From contig NC_081406.1 of assembly GCF_030272615.1 (NCBI RefSeq), forward strand, positions 240,858,422 through 240,922,421: DNA of 64,000 nt. The letters are read 5' to 3'. The stretch is from Cryptomeria japonica. Taxonomy: Eukaryota > Streptophyta > Pinopsida > Cupressales > Cupressaceae. How positions within the stretch are numbered: position 1 is the first letter of the stretch; each line of letters opens with the position of its first letter. Of this stretch, positions 45,255 through 56,648 are shown one piece after another. Under the pieces are notes generated by a model. The model did not search any database, was not told the origin of the DNA, and saw only the letters and a list, made by a program, of their open reading frames with translations. A program made the translations under genes and the position numbers.

Positions 45255-47300
45255 ATGGACGTCTTTAACGTTAAGAACCTAAGGAGTTTACGTAGCAATG
45301 CCGTACGCCTCCGCCAGGAGATAGATTATGTGAAAGCCATGGGAGATTATATTAAGACTCAGTTAAGTGGGCAAGGTCGACAGCCTAAGGGAGTCGTGAG
45401 GAATTGGCTCAACACACAAGAGCGAATCGTCAAATCTGCTGAAGAGGTGTTTCAACAGTACGAAAAGAGCAAGGACCGTCGCTTGTGTGGATGCTGCCCT
45501 CACTGTTTGCTTATCCCAGAATCCAGTCGAGAAGTCCTTAATTCTCGAGGGGAGATAGATAAGCTTCTGAAGACAAAAGATTCACATTTCCCCAAGAATG
45601 GAGAGCTCGGGGAGCCTCTATGGATGCTGGTACAGCCCATGGAGAACGAGCTCGTTGGCAAATTTGTTCACGAGAAGCTGGAGGAGCTGGAGACGTGGCT
45701 GCTGAAAGATGATTCTGTTCGTGTTGTTGGAGTCTATGGAATGCCCGGCGTGGGAAAAACGTTCATGCTCAAACACATCAACAATAACGAAAAAGTAGTC
45801 AATTTCTTTAAGCTTGTAATTTGGGTTACTGTGTCCAGAGACTCCGATATATCTGATCTCCAGAGGCGCATTTGTGAGAGAATTGAATTGCCTTGGCGAT
45901 CCAATTCGAGCATTGACGAAGCCGAAGGGTTCTTGCATTCGGTTTTCAAGGAGAAGCCACTGCTGCTCATTTTGGACGATGTGTGGAAAAGAATAGATGT
46001 TTCCACATTGGGAATTTCTCCTCTTGGTAATAAAATAAAAATTGTACTGGCTTCTAGAGATAAAGAGATGTGCAGGAGCATGAAAGCAGACAAGATGATT
46101 GCAATGAAGCAACTGTCGGAGGAAGATGGTTGGGAGCTTTTCTGCAGAGGAGCTTTCCCAGCCGGCGAGGATCAGAATATGGATAGCGAGATTGAGCCCT
46201 TGGCCAGAAGCATTGCAAGGGAATGTAAAGGACATCCCCTAGCCATTAAGACGCTTGCTCGGGCAGTGCCGGATCTTCAGAACAGTACGCCGTCCGAATG
46301 GGTATATGTTCTCAAGCAGCTAAAGGCGATCGATCCAGAGTTTTATCGTATTCATCGAGAGATTGTGGAGGAATTATTCAAGCGGCTGAAGCAGAGCTAC
46401 GATGCTCTGGAATCGGATGAGCTCAGGCTTTGTTTCCTGTACTTGGCCGCCTATAGAGAAGACGAGGAAATCGACGCGGATGAATTGATACAATTGTGGC
46501 TGGCTGAGGGCCTGGTGAAAAGCAGAGAAGTGGGGCGCCACGGTTTTCTCGGGACCTTGGCGAACCAATGTTTGGTTGAGATTGAGGTTACAGAGGCAAA
46601 AGGGCATCAAATATGGAAAGTGAAAATCCACGATGTGCTCAGAGATATGGCGGTACACGTCGCTGAGGTCGACAAAAATATCCTGTTCCGTGCAGGGCAG
46701 AGTTTAACAGAGTTTCCAAAGTCTGCAAGCGCAACATCGGTAAGGATATCACTGATGCATAACCGCATCAGAATTCTTCCTGAAAGTGTTGATTGCGAGA
46801 AGTTAGTGACTCTGTTGTTGAGCTGGAACACAGTTGAGGAGGTCCCAGAGAGCTTTCTGGAGAAGCTGAATATGTTGAAGGTGCTTGATCTCAGCAACAC
46901 GCCCATCAAATTCTTCCCAAATTCCATCCACCAACTGAAGCATCTCCTCTATCTGCAGCTTTCAAATACCCAGATTAAGGTAATCCCTCATCAAACATTT
47001 GAGCTGAGTAGACTGCAGTTTATAGATCTTCCTTTTTCCTCTCTGAAGAATATTCCTTTCATGATAAAAAAGCTGAAAAGTCTCCAAACTCTTAAGTTAG
47101 CCCACTGTTATGATTTGGACTTCGTTTCACGCGACATATCACACCTTACTAGTTTGGAAGAGCTTGACTTGGAAGTCGACAATGTTTGGAAATTCACGGG
47201 ATGTAAGAGGAGGAGGAGAATCAAGGGAGGCCTCATTGCAAGACGTATGCAAACTCCATCGCCTCAAGCATCTGCGTCTAATCCTAAAATCCCAAATTGA
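45255..47300 (+). CDS. CC-NBS-LRR disease-resistance protein (CNL, RPS2/RPS5-like), N-terminal 681 residues
   Basis: Residues 1-150 form a helical coiled-coil domain with a Cys-rich patch (LCGCCPHC). The NB-ARC domain follows: P-loop GMPGVGKT at 162-169, kinase-2 LLLILDDVW near 237-245, an RNBS-B-like KIVLASRDKEM, GHPLAIKTLA near 330, and RNBS-D CFLYLAAYREDEEI. The MHD position is IHDVLRDMA (458-460 read IHD). LRRs with L-x-x-L-x-L spacing start near 485. Such proteins are cytoplasmic immune receptors that switch by ADP/ATP exchange. The gene is intronless and GC-richer than its surroundings. After about residue 650 the frame becomes non-LRR (basic) and stops early, because a frameshift near 47205-47222 moves the true LRR frame. 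Confidence 0.9.
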   Translation: MDVFNVKNLRSLRSNAVRLRQEIDYVKAMGDYIKTQLSGQGRQPKGVVRNWLNTQERIVKSAEEVFQQYEKSKDRRLCGCCPHCLLIPESSREVLNSRGEIDKLLKTKDSHFPKNGELGEPLWMLVQPMENELVGKFVHEKLEELETWLLKDDSVRVVGVYGMPGVGKTFMLKHINNNEKVVNFFKLVIWVTVSRDSDISDLQRRICERIELPWRSNSSIDEAEGFLHSVFKEKPLLLILDDVWKRIDVSTLGISPLGNKIKIVLASRDKEMCRSMKADKMIAMKQLSEEDGWELFCRGAFPAGEDQNMDSEIEPLARSIARECKGHPLAIKTLARAVPDLQNSTPSEWVYVLKQLKAIDPEFYRIHREIVEELFKRLKQSYDALESDELRLCFLYLAAYREDEEIDADELIQLWLAEGLVKSREVGRHGFLGTLANQCLVEIEVTEAKGHQIWKVKIHDVLRDMAVHVAEVDKNILFRAGQSLTEFPKSASATSVRISLMHNRIRILPESVDCEKLVTLLLSWNTVEEVPESFLEKLNMLKVLDLSNTPIKFFPNSIHQLKHLLYLQLSNTQIKVIPHQTFELSRLQFIDLPFSSLKNIPFMIKKLKSLQTLKLAHCYDLDFVSRDISHLTSLEELDLEVDNVWKFTGCKRRRRIKGGLIARRMQTPSPQASASNPKIPN

Positions 47301-47907
47301 GGAGAAAAACGTGGGGAATCTTGTGGAGCTTCAAGAACTTTGGCTACTTTGGATGCCTGAAGTCCATCAAACATAACTGCCGAGTGACATGGGCGCCATG
47401 CACAGCTTGGAGAGGCTCCAGCTGTATAATTATCACGTTAAAGGAACCCCTGATTTTTTCCCAAAATTACAAAATCTCAAGTACTTAAAGCTGAAGTCTT
47501 CTCAAATACTGCTCACTCTTTCCGGATTAGGGTTAGCAAGACTGTCCAATTTGAATGAAATAGATGTTGAGGAATGCCTTCTGCTCACGGAGTTGGGAGA
47601 AGATTTTTGGAGGAAAGGTTGCTTTCCGAGGTTGCGCAAGCTCAAACTGTGGATGTTACCTTCTCTGGAGAGTGTGTGTAGTTTCGTCGAAGAAGGGGCT
47701 CTTCCCACGTTGGAGACTTTGACTATATTCCGTTGTATGAAAGTTAAAGTACTGCCACAGGATCTAGATAATCTCAATTCTCTGGAACAAATCAAAGGAG
47801 AGAAAGAATGGTGGAATAAAATTAGCTGGCGAAATGAAGAGATGAAGCAGCATCTTCATGATAAGTACGTGGAAATCGTGGAAATCCATGATAACTATCA
47901 TGCTTAG
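47196..47907 (+). pseudogene. C-terminal LRR part of the same NLR, out of frame and with one stop
   Basis: In another frame, LRR-type sequence continues from about 47222: LHRLKHLRLILKS, LVELQELWLLWMP, then TAA at 47374-47376, then LPSDMGAMHSLERLQL, LSNLNEIDVEEC, FPRLRKLKLWMLPSLESV, LPTLETLTIFRC and a tail rich in Glu/Lys, ending TAG at 47905-47907. The two parts together would give a normal-length CNL of about 880 residues. The shift lies in an AGGAGGAGGAG run, prone to slippage or to sequencing error. The TAA sits where LRRs usually have a polar residue and could be CAA changed by C to T. It is either a recent pseudogene or an assembly error plus a mutation. Confidence 0.8.
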
Positions 47908-48003
47908 CCCACAGTTTTCCCGTAACTAAGAACCATGAAGTAAATTGCTTGCACGAATTATAGGCTGTTTATTTTGCGAAGTATTGCTTGTGTGTAATTA
48001 TGT

Positions 48004-48009
48004 AATAAA
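48004..48009 (+). terminator. Poly(A) signal candidate for the NLR
   Basis: AATAAA lies 97 bp after the final stop codon, with T-rich sequence around it. Confidence 0.45.
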
Positions 48010-48493
48010 AAACTTTATGCTATGAAAAGTTTGTGGAGATTTTACTTATAGCATCATGTTGCAAGGGATTACTATAGGTAATGTTTTAAAAGCGTGGTTA
48101 TTTTATATTTTGTTAGTCTAATTAATTATGTCGAATGTACTTTTATGAAGTTGAACAATTTAAAATGCTAGATCAATGGTTCAATCTATTAAAAAACGAT
48201 GCAAGCAATGAAAGATATATCTATTGTTCATTTTCATTATCCTTGAAATTTGTAGATTATTTGTCATGTGTAGGATCTCTAACACAACTACATGACAAAT
48301 GACTACACAAAAATGTGCCTTGATGACCTCGCTTCCTATTACAACGTGTGATGACATGAAATTGTTGTTTTAATATGGAAAGAGAGCATTGAATACAATA
48401 ATCTCACTCCATAGTCATGAAAGACAAATCAAAAGCACATGTAATGTCAATGTACTTTTTTGACTCAGTATTTACCAAAAGTACTTTGACATA
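48010..48493. other. No gene recognised
   Basis: AT-rich spacer between the NLR and element E3. Confidence 0.4.
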
Positions 48494-48498
48494 GCATT
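48494..48498. repeat. Target-site duplication of E3, left copy (GCATT)
   Basis: Compare ACATT at 55537-55541, one mismatch. Confidence 0.6.
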
Positions 48499-49417
48499 TG
48501 TTGGAATCCAAGAACACTGAGAGGGGGGATGAATCAGTGTTCTACCGGTGACAGAATATAAAATTAAAGTGCATAACCAAATGAACACATAAAGCAATAC
48601 CATAACACCAGTATTTATACATGGAAAACCCTGTAAGGCGAAAAACCACGGTGGGGCTGATACCTACAATATCTATATACTTGATCAAGGTATTCAAATA
48701 TTACATAGAGGGCTATGCACATGCATACAAGCTTACCAGCTAGAGTTCATTACTCAAATGCACAAATATGGAAGTCTCATTGACTTACAAATCATTACAA
48801 AATGAATTTTAACAAAAATGAACTTAAATGACGCATTTGACCATGTTCGATAAGTTCTGTTGTAGCTCTAAGTTCCCTAATTGAACTGGTGATACTAATA
48901 CTCTTTTCTGCTACCAGATAGGATTGTGCACGTGCAACTACACACATAGGCTATCATTCGCTCATCAATTCGCATACCATCAATCTCTGACTCATTCGCA
49001 TCTCAAATCGCATCATAAGTATGTATGAAATCCATCGCTAAGATATCTCCCTTATATACCCTTATACCTTGTTCATCATGTCAGCCTTTACAATAAAATT
49101 AAACCTGTCGGCTTTCGGATCATAAAGAGTATTACAAATTATCTTGATGATCTTGCTTGATTTCGGCCTTGCACGCTACCTTCAATTCCTCCAATGAATT
49201 TATCGGGTCCCATAATATGAATTACCAGTACAAAGAATAACCGGTTAATAAGTGTAAATGACAAGGTGTATATCGGTTGGCCTTATCTAGACAAAATGAT
49301 AAAGTGATAAATCTGGATGAAGAAATACCATCCCCTCAAGATGAGTTTCCATCAATGACAACCCAAAATGCAATCCACCTTAGAAGGTGACTACCGAATG
49401 AGTGTTAATTGCTAACA
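48499..49417 (-). repeat. E3 3' LTR (left on the map)
   Basis: 919 bp, next to the polypurine tract at 49419-49431. It diverges from the other LTR by many substitutions. Confidence 0.85.
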
Positions 49418-49418
49418 A

Positions 49419-49620
49419 TCTCCCCCTTTGGCATTGATGCCAACATTCATGTGAAAAATGATATTACCTCTAAGTACTCCCCCTTTCCCGTATATACATG
49501 CAACTATCCCTTTCCCATATATACATGCAACTATTTACATTGTACACTCCCCTTGTGATATACATTCATTTTTCACTATAGACCTCCTCCTTTGACATCA
49601 ATGACAAAGTTGGGTGAATA
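49419..49620 (-). other. E3 polypurine tracts
   Basis: On the minus strand, purine-rich tracts occur near 49605 (TCAAAGGAGGAGG), 49540 (CAAGGGGAG), 49482 (GAAAGGGGGAG) and 49420 (GCCAAAGGGGGAGA). They mirror the series in E1 and E2. Confidence 0.65.
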
Positions 49621-49666
49621 TATACAAGAAAATATGTACAAGTGAATTACACATATATACTGGTCC

Positions 49667-52600
49667 CTATACATATTTTAAAATGTCTGCATACAAAGTC
49701 TTCAAAAATGAAAAGTAAGTATCCCATCCTTGCTTAAGTGAATCTAGAATGGAGTTGAACCCATTCAAGGGACTAACATAGTATTGAATGGCATGGGATT
49801 ATGTTGGATCCTCCTGCTGTATATTTTCTATACACTCTATTTTGTGGCAAAGCAGGTTATCTAATCGGGGACCTATAAAGTTTCAGAGCTCAGTCGCTTG
49901 CCTTATCATACTGTCCCTTTCCTTTTCTAATTTCAATATTTGATCCATGACAACCAAAGCTGGACCTTCAAGAGAACTAGTTAGGTTTGCTACTAGATTG
50001 TAAGAATGTGATATTTGAATCAATTGGCCTTTACAATCCATAATCTTCTTGTCTAGGGAGGTGGTGAGCTTTTAAAAATCTAGACAAGTTTTATATACTT
50101 TACCTTCTTCCGCTAAGGCTTCATCAATAGATTGTAGAAAAGTGTGAAGTTTTGCCTTTTTAGCTGATATCATCTGCAAAAATGTTTATTTCCTAGCCTC
50201 AACAAATTTATCTTTCACCTAAAGTACAAAGATTTTAACTAAAGAATCATACTATTTAGTAATATACTCCATTATTTGTTGAACCTTTCCGGAAGAGCTT
50301 GAGCTCTCATCTTCTTGAAATTCTGGTACAAGCTGGTTCAAAACTTCAAAAGTGGATTGTATCAATTTTTTGTCCTTATATTGTTCTTGAGCTAACTCTT
50401 GACTCAGCTAAGCTTGGAGTGCAATAGTAGCCAAGACCTTTTCTACCAGTGACATCAAGTTGTAAGGCTTGTCAAAACTAATAGAGAATCCCAACACTTT
50501 CCCTTTGGCTCGAGTTAATTATGTGACAACTGCTAATCCTGAAGGGAAATCTATCTCTATCTTTTTTCCTTTATCTTCAATAGAGGTCTTTAGGGGTGTA
50601 TCTATTGATTCCTTTTCTGCCGAAGTCTGCAACTCATGTGCACCAATGGCTTCGCCACTTGGTGGACCACTCTTTTTTGGTGCTTCCTCTAATTCCTTCT
50701 CTTCTATACCTTTTTCTTTTTCAGCCTCTTTCTCAACATCCTATACATTTATTTCTAAAGGATTCAGAGTATCCTTAGTGTTAAAATTTGAATCATGAGT
50801 CGGTGGAGTAGTAACCGGTGGATCAATTTTCTCATTTTGCTCATCTTTACTTTCTAGTTCTTTATCCTTTGGCAATTGAATGTTCTGTGGCTATACAAAA
50901 CTAGGACTATGCTCATACTTTATTCCATATGTCTATTTCTTCTTTCCGGATCTCTTCATATTTTTAGAATAGTAAATTGTTTATCTGATGTTTGGGTTTG
51001 AATTTTGTCAAACCCATCTCACTTATCAAATCTGTAGCCTCTTGTGGAGTGATAGATGGGCAAAGATTAACCAATTTTGTTTCTTTCATCCGTTTATCCA
51101 GATTTTGTGCATGTAATTTTTTGTTTTCTATTTATCATACAACTCTTTGGGCAAAATTTTCTCTAATTCTATCAATGATCTGCTAAATGAATCAAGATAT
51201 AAAACAATAGCCTCTTCTAACTATTTATTATCCTTCTCACCAAATTCATCATAAAATGCAGAAATGTTTTTATGATTTCCATCATCTAACTTCTTTTGCT
51301 TACCGTTTTTCTTCTTTTCTTTTGGTTTAGATGGCTCATCTCCTTTGGGATTCCTCTTATGTACAGTGGTAATCATGGGAGTCTTCTTGGGCTTCTCCTT
51401 CTCTGGTTCCTTCTTTTGATCTTTCTTTTTATCATCAGAGGGTTCTCCTCTGACAACTCCTGCAAATACACCTTTCTTCTTTGGACCTTGTCTGATTTCT
51501 TCATCTGATTTTGTCTCCTCTAAAGAAACTGCAACATATTCCCTTACCTGTTTTTTTTTTCTTTTTTTTTGGCTTCTTTAGGCTTGGGGCTAGCAAGCTC
51601 GTCGGATGGTCCTTCCGGTTGTTTAGGTGCCTTAGTTGTAGCTGGGACAACATTAGGAGTGGCCTAAGTTGCTTTGTTTGCCTCTCTCTCCCCTTTCCTC
51701 TCTTCTTTTGTTCTTCTTTTCTCCAAGCCTCATATATTTTAACCTTTTGTTCCACTTCATCCTTGTCATGACCTTCACTGATTAGTTGCTCAGCTGCAAC
51801 CCTTGCCATTTTCCTTTTGATGATGGGTGCAACTTGTTCTTGGTGGACTTTTAGTCCCTTCTCCTATGCAATACCAAATTTCTCTTATTTCTCATCAAAA
51901 GGAGTTGTGAGTAGATGTTGTGCATATCCATCAAGTGTGGCCACATCTACCTCATAGCCCATTGGCATGATCCAAATTATTCTAGTTTGAACTGCCTCAA
52001 TCATACATTCATCCTTGTTAACCATAAAACAAATTGTGTCCTTATATTTTTCCACAATTTTTTTAGGAATTCTTACCATACTCTTCATTTCCTCTTGAAA
52101 TATATTGAAAAAGGCCCACAAATTAGCCTTATGTTGTTGGTCTCCCTGTCGGTCTAGTATTTTTGCTATTTGTGTTCCAATTGGTTTATCTAATGGCAAT
52201 TGAATCTTATCAGAATCGAGTACCATGTTCAGAAAGTAAATGGTCAAACATATTATCAGAGTACCATACCAGAATGAATTCTTCTTGTCTTGCTTGATCT
52301 TTCAGAGGTTGGTCACCAATTTCTTAAGCATCACACTGCATAAGTCATAGTGTGCATCTTCTCTTACCATTTGATAGGCAATGTGAATGGTGGTTCCAGA
52401 GACTATGTTCGGTCAACTAGATTGATAAACTTTATAGCCAATCACAATTGCGAAAATCCTTACATCAGGGTCCCTAATATCATCAAATCACATTGATCTA
52501 TCATCATATGTTGTGTCGGTGAGTTTGCATACATTAGTGTTTGATATTTGTTGAATCCCTGACACATCTTCGACCTTGTACAGGGATGTGATATTCTTGA

Positions 52601-53000
52601 TTACTTCTTCACTTATCATGTATGCCTGGTCCAACCATAAGAATTCCCCATGAATTCATCTTAGAATATACCCCACCCATTCATCTTCATTGAAGGATGA
52701 AAAATCCATGAACTAGGTAAAAGCCTTCCTCCTCAATTGCACATATTCTAGTTTGAGTTTATTGTCAGTGATAAGGTCATCTGTGAATACGCAGGACATC
52801 TCATAATTTTCAATTTCTTTGATGTTGCAATGGATATATGCCCTAATGTCTTTGGTGTGAAGAACACCATGACATACACTAGAAAACATCCCCAAAGGAT
52901 CATCCAAAAGTGATTTCTAAGGATGTTTCTTTAATTTCGAGCATGGGCGGTTCTTGATCTAAACTACCATAGGAGTATCAACATTTGATTAGGATGCCAT
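49667..53000 (-). pseudogene. E3 ORF2 homologue, unknown function, heavily broken
   Basis: Starts at ATG 53000 (ATGGCATCC, as in E2) and ends near TAG 49667. Recognisable blocks: DIRAYIHCNIKEIENYEM at 52800-52860 (E2: RMYIHCHIEELGDEEI); 52247-51885 with KYKDTICFMVNKDE and MGYEVD (E2: KYKDDICFVIKKDE, MGYEID); a basic Pro/Lys region with PKKKKKKTGK at 51540-51590; and a charged coiled-coil end near 49900. The overall length (3.3 kb) equals that of E2 ORF2. Stops and frameshifts are numerous. Conservation over the whole length, despite decay, supports ORF2 as a standard part of the family. Confidence 0.65.
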
Positions 53001-53455
53001 GATAAATTTTGAGGGTTTCGGCAAATGGTAAATACCTTGATAACATTTTGAATGATGAAATGCTCGTCAGATGCAGAAGCTTGCACAAATCGCCTTAGGA
53101 CTCTTGATGGCCTTTGAAATCATTCTTTATAATACTCGATCACAGTGTGAAGAAATGATTTAAATTTTTCCCTTTTATCAACAATAACCCTAATTTTCCA
53201 TTGTCATAAATGCTACAGGAAAATCTGACCGGATCACATAATCTGCATGAAGGTTCTGAAAAAATCTTGAATCCTCTCGAGTTCCCATATACAATTAGAA
53301 TTTCCCAACTACAGACCTAATCTAGGGTGTTTGCATGATTTTCAATGATTTTCCTACCCCTAAGGCAAAGTGGCTTAGTTACCGGTTGAAATTCCAACTT
53401 CCGGTGCAAGACCTGTTTGTTCTACCAACTTATCTACTGATTGAGTTTCCAATTT
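53001..53455. other. E3 spacer between gag and ORF2
   Basis: No open frame of note on the minus strand. It corresponds to the 300-bp spacer in E2. Confidence 0.5.
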
Positions 53456-54578
53456 TCAAACCCATCTTTTCTCATGTTTTTTGGTATCTTCAACCTTTGT
53501 GTTTCCTTTCTCATTTGAATTTTCATTGGCTACCAGTGGATTCTTCTACAATAATTAGCGATATGTCCAATCTTGTTGCATGCATAACGGGTAATATTGT
53601 TCTTTTGAATTGCTTTGTTATACCCTTGATTATCTTTTGATCTGCATTCGTTAGCCATATGTCCATATATACTACAAGCATGACATATGACATTTCTAAT
53701 ACTTGTTCATTTTGTTGACTTCTGACCATGTTTATTGCAGTTAAACCATTGAACGATGAATAATGCATTGTTCTAATTATTCTTATTTTTTCACTGACTT
53801 GCTACATGACCATATTTATTGCAAACAAAACATGTACCATTGAATTTATTAGCATTCTAGGCTATCTTACCGATGATCTCTGGTTATGGTTGTTTGGATT
53901 TTTGACATGATTTTGCTTCTGATCGAATGATTGATCTTGTTGTCCAGTTTCAGAGCTTTCTCCTTCTTCATATCAAAGACTTCTCTTATCATTAGCATGT
54001 CTCTGGCTTTTCAGCAATTCATCAAGTCTTGTGGATCTAGCTTTGAACTTGTCTTTGTACTCATTTGCAATGTTCAAATCATCTCTCATAATTATGATTT
54101 GTCTTTCAAGTTCCTGCTCATTATTCCTAGACTGAATCAACTCAAGTTTCAGCATATCATTTTCATGTATTAGTTTGTTGCATTCATCTTATCTATCCTT
54201 CAATGCTTGAGCTAGGTTTTCTTCATTATTATTTGTGTCTTCAATCTCCTTGCACATTCTCATGGTTAGGGCTTGCATTTCATTCTTCAAGGATGTATTC
54301 ACCTGAGTGACTTTTTGACATTGATCTTTCACGACATCTTCTTCATCACTACTCTAATTTTTCAATTGATCATAGAGTTATTTCCTCTTAGCTTGAGCAA
54401 CTGATAGCTTTCCTTGTAATGAAATGATGTATTCTTTGGCTTACCTCAGTTCATTCTTTAATTTATTTCTTTTATCTTTCTCATCATCAAGATCCTCAAG
54501 AGAAAATTGAACTTGTTGCTACAAACCGATTTCAATTGATTCCAAGTTTCGGATCTTCCTCAAGTTGTTAAACTTCTT
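53456..54578 (-). pseudogene. E3 gag-like protein, broken
   Basis: Leftward frame with a charged coiled coil (LIQSRNNEQELERQIIIMRD, 60 residues open at 54155-53973), then knuckle remnants: CFVCNKYGHVASQ followed by a stop, FNCNKHGQKSTK followed by a stop, CHACSIYGHMANEC (intact), and RYACNKIGHIANYC with the first Cys changed to Arg. The order and spacing match the E2 gag. The start ATG is lost. Confidence 0.75.
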
Positions 54579-54589
54579 TTGAGGAAGAA

Positions 54590-54602
54590 GGCTCTAATAC
54601 CA
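54590..54602 (-). other. E3 primer-binding site
   Basis: The minus strand reads TGGTATTAGAGCC, one C-to-T change from the E1/E2 site, two bases inside the LTR. Confidence 0.8.
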
Positions 54603-54604
54603 AT

Positions 54605-55536
54605 TGTTGGAATCCAAGAACACTGAGAGAGGGGGGGGGTGGAATTAGTGTTGTACCAGTGAATGAATTTCTGAAATTATTGTTGATTATCCGGATGACA
54701 CAATATAGATTAAAGTGCATAACCAAATGAACACATAAAGCAATACCATAACCCCAGTATTTATACGTGGAAAACACTATAAAGAGGAAAACTATGTTGG
54801 GGCTAATACCCACAATATCTATATACTTGATCAAGTTATACTAATATTACATAGAGGGGTATGCACATGCATACAAGCTTACCACCTAGAGTTCACTACT
54901 CAAATACACAAATATGGAAGTCCTTTTTACTTAAAGATCATTATAAAATGATTTATAAAAAAAATGAACTTAATTGATGAATTTCCTTAATTAAACTGGT
55001 GATACTGATATTGATACTTTGTTATGTTACCGGTTAGGATTATGCATGCTCAGCTGCACACATACACTATCATTCGCTCATTGTTTTGTATATCATCAAT
55101 CTTTGACTCATTTACATCTCAAATCGCATCATAAGTATGTATGAAATCCATCACTAAGAGATCTCCCATATATACATTTATAACTTGTTCAACATGTCAG
55201 CCTTCACAATAAAATTAAAACTGTCGGCTTTCGGACCATCATAAAGAGTATTACAAATTATCCCGATGAACTTTTTTGATGTCGGGCTTACATGCTACCT
55301 TCAATACCTCCAATGACTTTACCGGGTCCCATAATATGAATTATTGGTACCAAAAGTAACAGGTTAATAAGTGTAAACCATAGAGTGTATACTGGTTGGA
55401 CTTATCTAGACAAAATGATAAAGTGATAAATCCAAATGAAGAAATACTATCCCCTAAATATGAGTTGCCATCAATGACAATGCAAAATGCAAATCACCTT
55501 ATAAGTTGACAACCAGATGAGTTTCAATTGATAACA
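54605..55536 (-). repeat. E3 5' LTR (right on the map)
   Basis: 932 bp, homologous to 48499-49417. It includes a long run of G where the other copy has fewer. Confidence 0.85.
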
Positions 55537-55541
55537 ACATT
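55537..55541. repeat. Target-site duplication of E3, right copy (ACATT)
   Basis: Four of five bases match GCATT at 48494-48498. Confidence 0.6.
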
Positions 55542-56648
55542 TGCCTTTTATTATGATTCCTTCACCATTTGAAAAATAGACATTAATTATACTTTATTAT
55601 CTTCTCTACTAGTTGATTTTTAACAATATTAATGTATTTTTAAGGTATCTTGGATACAAGGGCGAGAGGAGTGTCCCACATCTATATTGGCAATAACCTT
55701 TTCCACTATAACTTCTGATCGAGGCAAGACAAGTATGTGAATTTGATAATTATGAATAGGGTAGGGTATAACACTAACATGCTTGATTTTACAATAAAAT
55801 TCTCTTTAATGCACCTCCAAGGACATAGGCCCCCTCTATTTTCCACTCCATTTGAGTCCAATATATGTTAGATCACACTTAGGGTACATTGAAAAGGCTA
55901 GCAAAAAATACAAAGGATACTTTCACTGGCAACTATAACACCCACTCAAGGATCCCTACTACTATCTAGCATGATGAGAACCAGAGCCAATAGAAAGAAT
56001 AATATACGAAACTGTCAAGTGAATGAGTGCATAGAAGTGCATAGATATACACCATGGATGGGTAAATATTTGATATATATCAATGTCCATCGTTTCCATC
56101 CTAAGAAAATTGAATGACCAATAACTTCTATTATCAAAGGCATGAGCCCTACTCTTTGGCTGACCAAAAAAATGAGCCATCTTATTTCGATTTTAGTATC
56201 TAGATAATTTCTTGATGATTCCATATATAATTAATAAAGGGCCTTACATTAATGGGTAAATGCACAAAGTTGGGTCCCAATCAGGCACAAATCAGGGACA
56301 CATTTAGCTTCGGGTGCCTGACCCATTAAGAAACAGGTGCCTAAAACTAAACGAGTGCTCGATTTGAAAAAAACGGGCGCTCGTTTCTGAAATGTATTTA
56401 TGTTTTTTTAAAACCATTTTCCATCATTTTCATTGTTTGGAAAAGGGGTGGACGTTTCTGAGGAGCACGGGTACCCATTTTTTTCACCCCAGCTGACCCC
56501 CCAGACCATTTTTACCTCCTTCTAGGTATTTAGTTTTATTTTTTATATTTTGTTTTATTTATTTTTATTATTTTTCATAAAAAAATGGTAATGTATTATT
56601 ATTTTTTAATTTTTATGTTTTAAAGTTTCAAAAACGTCTTTTATTTTT
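55542..56648. other. No gene recognised
   Basis: Right flank of E3. A somewhat GC-richer stretch at 56250-56520 holds no credible frame. Small minus-strand frames at 55962-56224 are unconvincing. Confidence 0.4.

Larger units (their letters stand above)
48499..55536 (-). mobile_element. LTR retrotransposon E3 (7,038 bp), minus strand, same family as E1/E2
   Basis: LTRs lie at 48499-49417 and 54605-55536; on the plus strand both start TGTTGGAATCCAAGAACACT and end in TAACA. The primer site TGGTATTAGAGCC lies inside the right LTR and the polypurine tract GCCAAAGGGGGAGA inside the left one, so the element reads leftward. It has the gag-like frame, then ORF2, in the same order and spacing as E2, both heavily broken. 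The LTRs do not obviously match those of E1/E2 in sequence, so this is a separate subfamily. No RT or integrase was seen. Confidence 0.88.

Noticed and set aside
45618-46235. 205-residue minus-strand frame opposite the NLR
   Set aside because: It is the antisense shadow of the NB-ARC coding region.
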